Position numbers and translations under genes: made by a program. From Hyphomonadaceae bacterium TMED5 (GTDB lineage: Bacteria; Pseudomonadota; Alphaproteobacteria; Caulobacterales; Hyphomonadaceae): a stretch of 64,000 nt of DNA. The notes beneath the pieces are model-generated. The model made no database searches and was not told the DNA's origin. It saw only the letters and a program-made list of their open reading frames with translations. Below, piece after piece: positions 35,059-42,761 of the stretch (position 1 is its first letter; each line of letters begins with the position of its first letter). The stretch lies in contig NHBK01000014.1 in the NCBI GenBank assembly GCA_002173095.1, positions 248,001 through 312,000 of the forward strand. The letters run 5' to 3'.

Positions 35059-35148
35059 GATCCCAACGAAGGTTGGGATCCAAGCCTGAGAGCTGGCAAT
35101 GTGCTCGCCTCTAACGCTCAGGCATGGACACCAGCCTGCGCTGGTGTC
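35059..35148. repeat. Palindromic repeat element, type 1
   Basis: Two hairpins: GATCCCAAC/GTTGGGATC (35059-35080) and GACACCAG/CTGGTGTC (35127-35148), with an outer GCCTGAG/CTCAGGC pair between. The sequence resembles widespread alphaproteobacterial intergenic palindromes. Confidence 0.65.
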
Positions 35149-35176
35149 TGCGGCTTTAAAGGGGGACAATTTCGCG

Positions 35177-35270
35177 GTCATCCCGGCCGCAGCGCAGCGA
35201 AGAGCCGGGACCCAGAAAAGCATGTATTATTCTCGACCCCTGATATGCCTTTCGGACGTTCCGGGATGAC
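35177..35270. repeat. Palindromic repeat element, type 2
   Basis: Opens with GTCATCCCGG and closes with CCGGGATGAC, a perfect 10-base terminal inverted repeat about 94 bases apart. The central part contains AGCCGGGACCC. This is the common alphaproteobacterial form of a dispersed repeat. Confidence 0.7.
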
Positions 35271-35312
35271 AAGATTTATCCTACTCTACATATCTGACCC
35301 TATCCTGATAGT

Positions 35313-36347
35313 ATGTCAGAGACCGCTCCAGAAATTCAGTCTTACAAGCCACGCGATATTGCGCAGCGGCTGAAGGCCTATATCTGCCGTGCGGCGTCTC
35401 TCGCTCAGGATTACTTAGAGGTTCCGCTCGTCCCTGCGCAGGCAGGGATCTCGACCTCCCATGATGATCCAGATTCCCGCCTTAGCGGGAATGAGCGTGG
35501 TGAAGAAGCAGCCTTGAGCACGACTCATCGCGAAGCCCCGGGCTTGGTCCGGGGAGAAGCAGGCGGTCAAACGAGTGAAGTCAGCCCTGAGCGCGTTCCA
35601 TGCGAGCCGACAGGATCACGAGAACAAACCAAAATGATCCAGTTTCGCTATCACACCTCCATGATGGAGCATGTGAAGCGGCTGGAATATGTGCTGCGCT
35701 GTTTCATTCTTTTCCTTGCGGGCGAGCTGATTGCGCTTGGTCGCGTGACGGCATCTGTCCCGCGCCGAACAACGGAAACATCCGGTAAGACCCTTGCCCA
35801 GAAGCAGGATGGGGCGCTGCGCGATCAGCTGCGAGACCTGCCACGGCTGAACAGCTTTACGGTTCTGACGCCGGTGATTAAGGGCAAGGGGCGTGAGCAG
35901 TCCCGCACACGCAGCTATACCTTCCTTCCCGATAGTCTGCGCCTCGTTGATGCGGGCCATATTCTGGCGCGGTTCAAACGCTTGTCTTCTGTGCTCACAC
36001 GGGCAGATCAAATGGCCATGTCACTCGCCGCGCGGGCTTTGCGATCTTCGCTCATCCCTGCGCAGGCAGGGATCTCACAGACCAGTGACGTTCCAGATTC
36101 CCGCCTTCGCGGGAATGAGCGGAAGAATCCCCTCTATTTCGAACCGCTTGCACATTTCTGCCCGCCGGAAGCTCTATGGGGCTCTGCCGATGATGAGGCA
36201 GAGCGGGGCGATGTGAACGTCATTCACTATATGGCTGCCTCAAAGCTGGAAGAGATTGGCTATGGCATAAGGCCTGACCCTCATGCGGGCCTGCCGGATT
36301 TATCCTGCGTGGACCCGCCCGATCCGCCGAAAGTTTGTTCTCTTTAA
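35313..36347 (+). CDS. Hypothetical protein with in-frame palindromic repeats
   Basis: 344 residues of unknown family. It has a central segment (about 105-245) with a possible membrane helix (CFILFLAGELIALGRV) and basic stretches. Two copies of a 73-base palindromic element are read in the same frame inside it (nucleotides 35425-35497 and 36049-36121), each giving Pro-Ala-Gln-Ala-Gly-Ile-Ser and Asp-Ser-Arg-Leu-x-Gly-Asn-Glu-Arg. A third palindrome (35535-35554) is also inside. The repeats are likely later insertions in a pre-existing gene, as in Rickettsia palindromic elements. Whether the product is made is not known. Confidence 0.6.
   Translation: MSETAPEIQSYKPRDIAQRLKAYICRAASLAQDYLEVPLVPAQAGISTSHDDPDSRLSGNERGEEAALSTTHREAPGLVRGEAGGQTSEVSPERVPCEPTGSREQTKMIQFRYHTSMMEHVKRLEYVLRCFILFLAGELIALGRVTASVPRRTTETSGKTLAQKQDGALRDQLRDLPRLNSFTVLTPVIKGKGREQSRTRSYTFLPDSLRLVDAGHILARFKRLSSVLTRADQMAMSLAARALRSSLIPAQAGISQTSDVPDSRLRGNERKNPLYFEPLAHFCPPEALWGSADDEAERGDVNVIHYMAASKLEEIGYGIRPDPHAGLPDLSCVDPPDPPKVCSL
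35425..35497. repeat. In-frame palindromic element, copy 1
   Basis: 73 bases, bounded by CGCTCGT and ATGAGCG. Two inner hairpins, TCCCTG...CAGGGA and ATTCCCGC...GCGGGAAT. Same length and same reading phase as copy 2. Confidence 0.85.
35535..35554. repeat. Short palindrome inside the repeat-bearing ORF
   Basis: CCCCGG (35536-35541) and CCGGGG (35549-35554) form the stem of a GCCCCGGGC...GGTCCGGGG unit that is typical of other alphaproteobacterial dispersed repeats. Confidence 0.55.
36049..36121. repeat. In-frame palindromic element, copy 2
   Basis: 73 bases from CGCTCAT to ATGAGCG, matching copy 1 over most of its length; the middle 20 bases differ. The reading frame through it is the same as through copy 1. 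Confidence 0.85.
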
Positions 36348-36610
36348 AAGTGTGCTCGCGCGCTATCGCGTTGCTCGTGGTGTCACGTCCACAAGCGACG
36401 GCGCAGGCGCTGGGTGATGAGGCACGAATTCTGGCCGGTTCAGACGTATCCCGAGCGTTCGCGCAGGGACAGGGTCTGACACCGGTTTTTCCGTTTCGTT
36501 CTCAAGGCTCTGACGTTTCTTTAGAAAACTCTTCTGATCAACTGACCCGGTTTGGCTGATTTCGACGCCTTCAAGGTGAGGAGAAACTGATCTTTTGGAA
36601 GGGGAATTCA

Positions 36611-37387
36611 ATGAAGCTCATGACGTCTTTTGCCGCCCTGTGCGCGGTGTCCTGTATTGGCTTTTCAGCATCTGCTCAGGAAAGCTGGTATGGCGCATTT
36701 GGCGGCGGTATCGGCCAGCAATCCGTTGAGTTTGAAGATGAAGGCGAAGATATCAATACATGGAATCTGGAGGGTGTGGCGGTTGTGCCGTTGGGTGAGC
36801 GCTTCTCGGTACAGGTTGATGCAAGCTATACCGGTGTGTCTGAAGATGATTTTTCCGGCAATGTCACATCTGGCAGCGCGCATTTGATCATGCGTGATGA
36901 TAGCTATGCTCTGGGCGGCTATATTGGGTTCGGATCCGCAGAAGACGTGTCGACGCTCATTGCCGGCGGTGAAGCCGCCTGGTTCCTCGGACCATCCACC
37001 ATTGCGCTAGGTGCGGGCTACGGACAGGCGGATGTAGATGATGACAGCATCGATGTTTATGGCGTGAACGGCGAGTATCGCTTCTTCTTTACCGAGGATT
37101 TTCGTCTTGATGCCCGGCTAGGCTATCAGGGCGCCAGCGAGAGTGGTGAAGATGAAACCTTCACATCCTTTGGTGTTGGAGGTGAATGGCGACCAACCCG
37201 TTATCCGGTCAGCATTTTCGCCAATTATGATCGTCTGGAAGGTGATAATTTCGACGGATCGCTTTCGTCTTATCAGTTTGGGCTTCGCATTCTGTTTGGC
37301 CCGGGCGACACGCTGATGAGCCGGGAACGTGAAGCGACGACCTTCGCACCATTTGGTGGGTTCCAGTCGATAGCAAACGGCGTGTAA
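36611..37387 (+). CDS. Outer-membrane beta-barrel protein
   Basis: 258 residues. Signal peptide ends Ala-Ser-Ala-Gln. The mature chain has about eight to ten alternating strands with acidic turns, such as FGGGIGQQSVEFEDEGED, VQVDASYTGVSEDDFSG and the strand YRFFFTEDFRLDARLGYQG. Asp-rich loops suggest ion binding. It resembles OmpA-like/OprF-sized small barrels without a peptidoglycan-binding domain. The C-terminal part (LMSREREATTFAPFGGFQSIANGV) is not a barrel strand. Confidence 0.75.
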   Translation: MKLMTSFAALCAVSCIGFSASAQESWYGAFGGGIGQQSVEFEDEGEDINTWNLEGVAVVPLGERFSVQVDASYTGVSEDDFSGNVTSGSAHLIMRDDSYALGGYIGFGSAEDVSTLIAGGEAAWFLGPSTIALGAGYGQADVDDDSIDVYGVNGEYRFFFTEDFRLDARLGYQGASESGEDETFTSFGVGGEWRPTRYPVSIFANYDRLEGDNFDGSLSSYQFGLRILFGPGDTLMSREREATTFAPFGGFQSIANGV

Positions 37388-37481
37388 TCTTCAGACACCC
37401 AAATTTTTCGTCTGATCTGGCCGGTTCAGATGAGTTGCGACGTATCCGGAGTGAAAGCACACTCAGAACAGGAACGGGCAA

Positions 37482-38012
37482 ATGACTCTGGACGTGAAAG
37501 CCAAACCTTCGGCGTGGAAAACGCAGGCCATTATGATCGCCGTATTGGTGATTGCCATGGCGGTGTTTTTCTCAATGTTCCAGACGGCGCTGGCCATGGC
37601 AGGTGGTCTGGCGCCTCTGCTGGTTTTTCCGGTCTTTCTGGTCAGCCTGTGGGTGTATTGGAATCTGGGCCGCAATGCCTGGCTGGCATGGAAGATCAGC
37701 AAAATGGACGGGCCGGTGATGACGCTCACTCCTGAGGGCATCTGCTTTCACGTGCAGTCGGATGAACAGGTTGTGGGTTGGGACGAGATGACCCGAATTG
37801 AATGGTATCAGGTGAAGGCCACGGTGCTGTTGAAGTTCGGTACGAAACAAGAAGGCATGAATGAGCTTCTGGGTCGCATTCTGGGCTTTGGCAAACACAC
37901 TTATTCGGCGCATTCGCTGGAGACGCCGGTGGAGGCGGTCTGGTCGTATCCGGACAAGCATGCGCCTGATGCCCTGATGAAGGTCACACGCAGACGTTAT
38001 GCGACGGCTTGA
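37482..38012 (+). CDS. Two-helix membrane protein with PH-like domain
   Basis: 176 residues. Two membrane segments (about 14-34 and 40-60), then a soluble domain (about 75-165) that opens Leu-Thr-Pro-Glu-Gly-Ile and contains the Gly-Trp-Asp-Glu-Met-Thr-Arg-Ile-Glu-Trp strand; this TPEGI...WDEI pattern is typical of small membrane-anchored PH-like (STM3941/YcxB-like) proteins. Function unknown. The ATG follows a GGAACGGGCAA SD. Confidence 0.65.
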   Translation: MTLDVKAKPSAWKTQAIMIAVLVIAMAVFFSMFQTALAMAGGLAPLLVFPVFLVSLWVYWNLGRNAWLAWKISKMDGPVMTLTPEGICFHVQSDEQVVGWDEMTRIEWYQVKATVLLKFGTKQEGMNELLGRILGFGKHTYSAHSLETPVEAVWSYPDKHAPDALMKVTRRRYATA

Positions 38013-38188
38013 GGTAAGCCGTGGAATTTAAACATTTTTTGGACGTTTGTGTGTATTTGCAACCAGAAGGGATTCTCTTCTCGTAAAAAAGGGTAGAAAT
38101 CAGCAAAACTGGCTCGATTTTTAATAATTCATTTTAATCCGATTTAAGCGCAGCACCTTTAAAACACAGTCTGGCAAAAGGGCTGTGA

Positions 38189-39436
38189 ATGAAAATACCG
38201 TCTCACTTTCGCGCATTCCAAAGGGAAACGTCCGGAAATATCGCAATGATTTTTGCGTTGTGCGTCGCTGTGATTGTGACGGTGATCGGTATTTCCATCG
38301 ATTTGAGCCGAACCGTGGGTGCGGAGTCTGAGGCGCAATACGCAGCGGATGCTACCGTGCTTGCTGCGGTGGGGCAGACCGATCTGACCCCGGCCGAGCT
38401 GACAGAATGGGCGCAAACCTATTTCCTTCAGAATTTTCCTCAGGCGCGCGATTTAAGCGCGGATCATTTGCGAATTCGACGGATCAGCGATGAAACCGTG
38501 ACGATTGATTTCAGTGGGGCGTTGAACACCACATTCGCGGCCATATTGGGCAAGGACAAACTCAATTTTTCGGTCACCTCCACAGCGTCTTATCCGCGCG
38601 AATATCTGGATATCTATTTTGTGCTGGACCGGTCTGCCAGCATGCTGATCGCCGACGGTGAAGATGCGATTGATGATTTGATGGACGCCACCAAGCCATG
38701 GATTCAGGCCTATGGCAGCTGGTATCGCGACGCTGAACCCGAAGGCTGCGCTTTTGCGTGTCACTTGCCGGGTGGCGGTGGTGAACCATGGTATCCATCC
38801 GATCTGACGCTGATTGATCTGGCAGATGATCTGGACATTCCTCTGCGCAATCAGCGTGTCATGGATGCTGCTCTTGAGGTGGCTGAGGTGGTTTCTGAAA
38901 ACCGCGAAGGTGTACGTTTTGCATCCATCGATTTCGGGTCCGACACCAATCTGGTTCAGCGCCTGACCTCCAATATTTTGCGGATGCGTTCAGTGCTGGA
39001 TGTGTCCTACGGCACTGAAGTTGACCGTTGGGATACTGACTATCCCGAACTCTTTGATTTTCTGGAGCGCCAGATCACAACGGCGGGCGAGGGTACGCAG
39101 GCGAACCCGGATAAAATGGTCATTCTGATCACGGACGGGCTCTACACGCATGGCAGTTCGCATTCCTATGATGCGTTCGATGCGGATTTCTGCACGACGC
39201 TGAAAAATCGCGGCGTACGCATGGCGGTGATCAACACGGTTTATGATCGGCTGGATCACAGTCTGCGCTATGTCTGGAACCGGGTGGGCGAGAATAGCGC
39301 GCTGGCGGCCACCGCGATGGAAAGCTGTGCGTCTGAGGGCTATTATTTCGAAGCCAATGACCCTGATGAAATTGATCGGGTATTCGAAGAACTGGCCCAG
39401 CAGATTCTGGATGACCCTCTGCGTCTGACGAATTAG
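38189..39436 (+). CDS. TadG-like pilus assembly protein with VWA domain
   Basis: 415 residues. The first 60 residues match TadE/TadG: Arg-Glu-Thr-Ser-Gly-Asn-Ile-Ala-Met-Ile-Phe-Ala before a membrane helix, then Ala-Gln-Tyr-Ala-Ala-Asp-Ala. From about residue 140 a von Willebrand A domain begins with the MIDAS motif Asp147-Arg-Ser-Ala-Ser151 and continues to a late ITDG. TadG-type proteins help Flp pilus assembly. No tad or flp genes are near, so this copy is isolated. Four cysteines may form disulfides. Confidence 0.85.
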   Translation: MKIPSHFRAFQRETSGNIAMIFALCVAVIVTVIGISIDLSRTVGAESEAQYAADATVLAAVGQTDLTPAELTEWAQTYFLQNFPQARDLSADHLRIRRISDETVTIDFSGALNTTFAAILGKDKLNFSVTSTASYPREYLDIYFVLDRSASMLIADGEDAIDDLMDATKPWIQAYGSWYRDAEPEGCAFACHLPGGGGEPWYPSDLTLIDLADDLDIPLRNQRVMDAALEVAEVVSENREGVRFASIDFGSDTNLVQRLTSNILRMRSVLDVSYGTEVDRWDTDYPELFDFLERQITTAGEGTQANPDKMVILITDGLYTHGSSHSYDAFDADFCTTLKNRGVRMAVINTVYDRLDHSLRYVWNRVGENSALAATAMESCASEGYYFEANDPDEIDRVFEELAQQILDDPLRLTN

Positions 39437-39438
39437 TT

Positions 39439-40764
39439 TCAGGCGGCTTCAGCGTCACTATTCTTATAGCGGGCTCCCAGCCAGCGATCCATCACCACGC
39501 AGGCTGTCAGGTCACCGGACACGTTCACGCTGGTCCGGCACATATCCAGAATCCGGTCGACGCCCAGAAGGATGGCCACGCCCTCTGAGGGAATACCGAG
39601 CCCCTGAAGAATGGTTGCCAGGATGACAATGCCAACACCCGGCGTGGACGGGCTGCCGATGGAGGCGCCAACAACGGTGAAAATGAGCACAGCCAGTTCG
39701 GCCGGGGCCAGCACCACGCCGTAAAGCTGAGTGATGAACAGCGCCGCGACAACCTGATAGAGCGCTGTGCCATCCATATTCACCGTGGCGCCGAGTGGAA
39801 TGATGAAGCGCGCGACAGGCGGGCTGACGCGAAGTCGGTCTTCGGCAATGCGCATGGAAAGCGGCATGGTCGCAGCAGAACTGGAGGTCGAGAAGGCCAG
39901 CAATTGGGCGTCTATGATCTGGCTCGCAAATCGTACCGGATTGCGGCCAGCTAACACCGCAGCAATCAGCAGATACATGCATAGCAGTAAGATCAGGCCG
40001 CCAATAACTGTCGCGATATAGGCAGACAGGCCCAAAAGCGCGCTAATGCCGACACGCAGAACGAAATCCAGGATCAGGCCAAATACAGCGAAGGGCGCAA
40101 GGCGCATCGCCCAGCCTACGATTTTCAGAGACATTTCCTGAATGGATTGGAACAGCTTCAGGAGTGGCTCGGCCGCTGATTTGGACATTGTGACCAGTGC
40201 GATGCCAGCAAAAAGGGAGGCCATGACGATCTGCAGCATGTTTTCGGACAGTGCCGCTGAAAGCAGATTGGACGGGATAAGGTCTGCGATCTGAGCGCTC
40301 GCCGGGGTGGGTGAAACGACTTCGGTGGCGGCAGCCTGCGACAGGCTTTCTTCGCCGATATGTAGCGTTGATGTGTCGATAAAATTGCCAGGCTTTACAA
40401 TCATGGCGACGCTGGCGCCGATCAACACGGCAATCGTCGAGGTCGCGACGAAATAGGGAACGATCCGTGAGGCGGCTCTTTTCAGAAATTCCGGGTCACT
40501 GGAGGAGGTAATGCCCAGAATGATGGATGAGGAAACCAGTGCGACGACGACCATCTGAATGATGTTCAGGAATATCTGGCCGGGTAGTCGAAACCATTCA
40601 CCGAGCATCTCTGCGTTGTCAGCGCTCAGCGACAGGTCGGTTTGCGCATTTGGCGACATTATGCTGCCAAGCGATACGGCCAGCACCATAGCGGTGAGAA
40701 TCTGCGCCCAGAGGTGCGAGCGGATGAGGCCGCGAATATCCTGAAGTCTGAGACGTTTCTGCAT
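39439..40764 (-). CDS. Dicarboxylate/amino acid:cation symporter (DAACS)
   Basis: 441 residues, about eight transmembrane helices plus two re-entrant hairpins. The hallmark segments are present: FSTSSSAATMPLS (hairpin 1), GATVNMDGTALYQ (helix 7) and STPGVGIVILATIL with LGVDRILDMCRTSVNVSGD (hairpin 2 and helix 8). Takes up glutamate, aspartate or C4-dicarboxylates with Na+ or H+. Exact substrate is not defined by the visible motifs. Monocistronic. Confidence 0.93.
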   Translation of the reverse strand: MQKRLRLQDIRGLIRSHLWAQILTAMVLAVSLGSIMSPNAQTDLSLSADNAEMLGEWFRLPGQIFLNIIQMVVVALVSSSIILGITSSSDPEFLKRAASRIVPYFVATSTIAVLIGASVAMIVKPGNFIDTSTLHIGEESLSQAAATEVVSPTPASAQIADLIPSNLLSAALSENMLQIVMASLFAGIALVTMSKSAAEPLLKLFQSIQEMSLKIVGWAMRLAPFAVFGLILDFVLRVGISALLGLSAYIATVIGGLILLLCMYLLIAAVLAGRNPVRFASQIIDAQLLAFSTSSSAATMPLSMRIAEDRLRVSPPVARFIIPLGATVNMDGTALYQVVAALFITQLYGVVLAPAELAVLIFTVVGASIGSPSTPGVGIVILATILQGLGIPSEGVAILLGVDRILDMCRTSVNVSGDLTACVVMDRWLGARYKNSDAEAA

Positions 40765-40925
40765 GCGCTTGGCTGGTCCTGTGCATGATCCCGAATGAGG
40801 TCAGTGTGCGTGATCTGCGTCTGACCGGTCTGGAATACGCGCCGGATAATCGCAGGTAAAGACCTTCATTTAAATATGGAAATTTCCGGTTTTCGGAACC
40901 GATTCAGAAAATGTGATTAACGCGC

Positions 40926-40954
40926 TTGACAAAGTTACACACCTTGTGCAATAT
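40926..40954 (+). promoter_or_regulatory. Promoter of DUF4278-type copy B
   Basis: TTGACA (40926-40931), 17-base spacer, CAATAT (40949-40954), with an alternative AATATG one base later. The spacer contains TTACACACCTTG, identical to that of copy A at 2060-2088. The -10 is 56 bases before the start codon. Confidence 0.7.
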
Positions 40955-41012
40955 GTTTATATCAGAAGGACGGGAAGCGCGGCCCCACGCTGCGCCTAGG
41001 AAGGAGAGAATG

Positions 41013-41186
41013 ATGAGCAAAATTATCTATCGCGGATTTGAAGCTTCAGCTGCAGGCACAGGCAAAAATAAAAACAATCAGCCCCTGACCTATCGCGGCA
41101 TTCAGTTCACTCCTACGTCCCACACAATCGTCAATCCGAAATCGGGCGAGACGAAACTACTATACCGCGGTGTTGCTGCGGCGTGA
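41013..41186 (+). CDS. DUF4278-type YRG-repeat microprotein (copy B)
   Basis: 57 residues from ATG 41013 (ATGATG; the first ATG at 41010 is possible), preceded by AGGAAGGAGAG. A longer reading frame from TTG 40926 runs over the promoter and is rejected. Three Tyr-Arg-Gly motifs at residues 6-8, 27-29 and 51-53, with linkers of Gly/Lys/Asn and Thr/Pro/Ser and a C-terminal Ala-Ala-Ala. Paralogue of the gene at 1825-1992 by motif order, length and C-terminus. No domain with known function. Strong signals predict high expression. Confidence 0.8.
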   Translation: MSKIIYRGFEASAAGTGKNKNNQPLTYRGIQFTPTSHTIVNPKSGETKLLYRGVAAA

Positions 41187-41190
41187 GGAA

Positions 41191-41207
41191 ACCCCCACCC
41201 CCTCCAG
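41191..41207 (+). other. C-rich 3' UTR segment
   Basis: ACCCCCACCCCCTCCAG lies directly behind the copy B stop codon and before its terminator, unpaired in a simple fold. CCCTCC can pair with Shine-Dalgarno sequences. The copy A transcript also carries C-runs in its 3' UTR. Confidence 0.6.
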
Positions 41208-41235
41208 AAGCCCGGCTTTTCAGCCGGGCTTTTTT
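41208..41235 (+). terminator. Intrinsic terminator of DUF4278-type copy B
   Basis: AAGCCCGGCT (41208-41217) pairs perfectly with AGCCGGGCTT (41222-41231) around TTTC, followed by T residues to 41235. It could also work for the opposite PAP2 gene, which ends five bases later. Confidence 0.92.
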
Positions 41236-41239
41236 ATGT

Positions 41240-41848
41240 TCAGCGCAAACCGACAATCAATTTTACAATCGCGGTTGTGAAATAGGACACCACAAGGCCA
41301 AGCGCTGCTGATGCGATCATCTGGCTCGTCCAATGCCCGCCCAGAACAATACGCGCCGTACAGCCGCCCAGAATAAGCGCCCAGCAGATAAGCTGGAAAA
41401 CCTTTCCCGAAACCGGCTTCTTGCCAGACCAGATAACGGCTCCGAAAATCGCGGCATAAGTCAGCGCAAAAGTTGAAGGCAGCCCGCTGGCTGAGCTTGT
41501 GCTCGCGACGGCCACCAGTTCGGCGTCTGGCTTGGGCACATAGATCAGTGAGCGAAGCCCTTTGTCGACAAACCAGATGGCGGCATAGGCGAGCAGCGGC
41601 GCGATGAACAGTCGCCAGTGCCCTGCAAGAACGGCCAGAGCTGATCCGACGATCAGTGTGCCCCAAAGATAGGGCGCTTTTGCTGTTCGTGTCAGCACGT
41701 GTGCCCATTCCGGACTGGTGCCCAGGTTAGTCTGAAGCCAGCTTGTGGCCAGAACATCGCCTGGTACCGGACCGAGAAAAAACAGCGATGCGCCGCCTGC
41801 CAACAGCGCAATCAGGCAAAACATGCCCGCGCTTGGATGAACCTTCAT
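41240..41848 (-). CDS. PAP2-superfamily protein with degenerate active site
   Basis: 202 residues from ATG 41848 (GGGAG SD); a start 33 bases upstream is possible. Five or six membrane helices. Motif 1 is reduced to Lys-Gly-Leu-Arg...Val-Pro-Lys-Pro. Motif 2, normally PSGH, reads Pro-Ser-Thr-Phe with Phe127 where the catalytic His belongs. Motif 3 keeps Arg and His172 but has Ala for Ser and Gln176 for the charge-relay Asp. Membrane topology is that of a lipid phosphatase, but catalysis is doubtful. It may have become a binding protein. Confidence 0.75.
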   Translation of the reverse strand: MKVHPSAGMFCLIALLAGGASLFFLGPVPGDVLATSWLQTNLGTSPEWAHVLTRTAKAPYLWGTLIVGSALAVLAGHWRLFIAPLLAYAAIWFVDKGLRSLIYVPKPDAELVAVASTSSASGLPSTFALTYAAIFGAVIWSGKKPVSGKVFQLICWALILGGCTARIVLGGHWTSQMIASAALGLVVSYFTTAIVKLIVGLR

Positions 41849-42090
41849 GCCCCCACTCCCTTCATCAGCGAATCTGATCATCAGTTTAGTCAGTCAGGCG
41901 ACAGGGATAAGACAATTTCCGGCAAGGTGAACTTTTATTCCGCCTCAGCTTTCATGCGGTCGGCTGGTTCATCACTCGAATTGATTCTTTTATGTCCGTA
42001 CTCCGGCAAGTTTTCACGCATCGCTCCGCCGTTTTTATGCCGCTTTGGGTCACAGAAGTGCACATTAATTGCCCCGTTTCAGGCAAAATC

Positions 42091-42115
42091 GGAACGTTCC
42101 ATCGGATGTAGTGTT
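42091..42115 (+). promoter_or_regulatory. Possible sigma-EcfG (general stress) promoter
   Basis: GGAAC (42091-42095) and TGTT (42112-42115) with a 16-base spacer approach the alphaproteobacterial EcfG consensus GGAAC-N16/17-CGTT with one mismatch. The GGAAC is also half of the palindrome GGAACGTTCC. It is 58 bases before the start of the gene at 42173. Confidence 0.35.
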
Positions 42116-42172
42116 TTTCTTAACAAACGCGCCCTGAAACTTAACTCGGCGGAACTGTAAAAGGAGGTCGTG

Positions 42173-42577
42173 ATGACCGTAGCCGGTAACGAAGTGCTTG
42201 AAGACGCCTTTGGTCTCGTTAAGCAGCACGAAAATGCCCTTGCAAAAGTACAGCACAGTAACCACCGCGTTGAACGTGACATTTTCGGCGAGTTACTCGC
42301 CGATACCCGCAATATGTCATGTGAACTTCAAAGGGCGCTCGAAGCCCGGAACATCAGTGTTGACGAGATCGTCATTCCTGAAAATTCCGGTGTAATCACG
42401 CCTCATTCACTCATTGGGCAGCGAAATCGTATGCGTTCGGCATTTGCTGAAGCCATCAGTGAATATTCCAGTGAATCCAGCGTGCGGACCTGCCTTGAAA
42501 CGCAGTACAGCGCGCTGGCTGGTGGCGGCCAGGAAAAGCTGGATATTCTCTGCTCTGCTATTTTGAGCGACCAATAG
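42173..42577 (+). CDS. Hypothetical cytoplasmic helical protein
   Basis: 134 residues from ATG 42173, preceded by the unusually perfect SD AAGGAGGT (42161-42168); GTG 42170 is the alternative. Predominantly alpha-helical, with charged residues throughout and a central Pro-Glu-Asn-Ser-Gly-Val-Ile-Thr-Pro loop; no signal peptide, no membrane segment. The last third has three cysteines or fewer. I do not recognise the family. A possible EcfG promoter upstream suggests stress control. Confidence 0.65.
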   Translation: MTVAGNEVLEDAFGLVKQHENALAKVQHSNHRVERDIFGELLADTRNMSCELQRALEARNISVDEIVIPENSGVITPHSLIGQRNRMRSAFAEAISEYSSESSVRTCLETQYSALAGGGQEKLDILCSAILSDQ

Positions 42578-42616
42578 TCTTCACCCGATCATTCGGGTCA
42601 AAATCTACAAACCCAA

Positions 42617-42636
42617 GGAAGCCGTCACCGGCTTCC
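42617..42636 (+). terminator. Hairpin after the gene ending at 42577
   Basis: GGAAGCCG (42617-42624) pairs perfectly with CGGCTTCC (42629-42636) around TCAC; a T-run follows ten bases later. Another small ACCCGA/TCGGGT stem lies at 42583-42598. Terminator function is likely but not classic. Confidence 0.5.
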
Positions 42637-42761
42637 AGAGAAGATCTTTTTCTCAAATTCCGGGGCAATTGCTCCGCAGCGGCGGGCTTTATGCTTTAAC
42701 CGCTTGGTGGTTCTGCAACTCCGCATCATAATCACTGTATAAGTAAAACTGCGGGGACTTC

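Larger units (their letters stand above)
34962..35312. other. Repeat-filled intergenic region after lepA
   Basis: About 350 bases with no gene. It contains two palindromic dispersed-type elements, at 35059-35148 and 35177-35270, described separately. No promoter or RNA gene was identified otherwise. Confidence 0.7.

Noticed and set aside
35029-36121. CRISPR or insertion sequence interpretation of the repeats
   Set aside because: Repeats are palindromes of different families, not regularly spaced, without cas genes, transposase or target duplications.
36335-36559. 74-residue ORF after the repeat-bearing gene
   Set aside because: Starts inside the preceding gene, no SD, no domain, poor composition.
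38121-38147. CtrA boxes (TTAA pairs) before the TadG-like gene
   Set aside because: The three TTAA are spaced by 9 and 6 bases, not by the 7 required by the CtrA consensus.
40926-41012. N-terminal extension of copy B from TTG 40926
   Set aside because: The TTG is the -35 box; the extension is not present in copy A, and a strong SD precedes ATG 41013.
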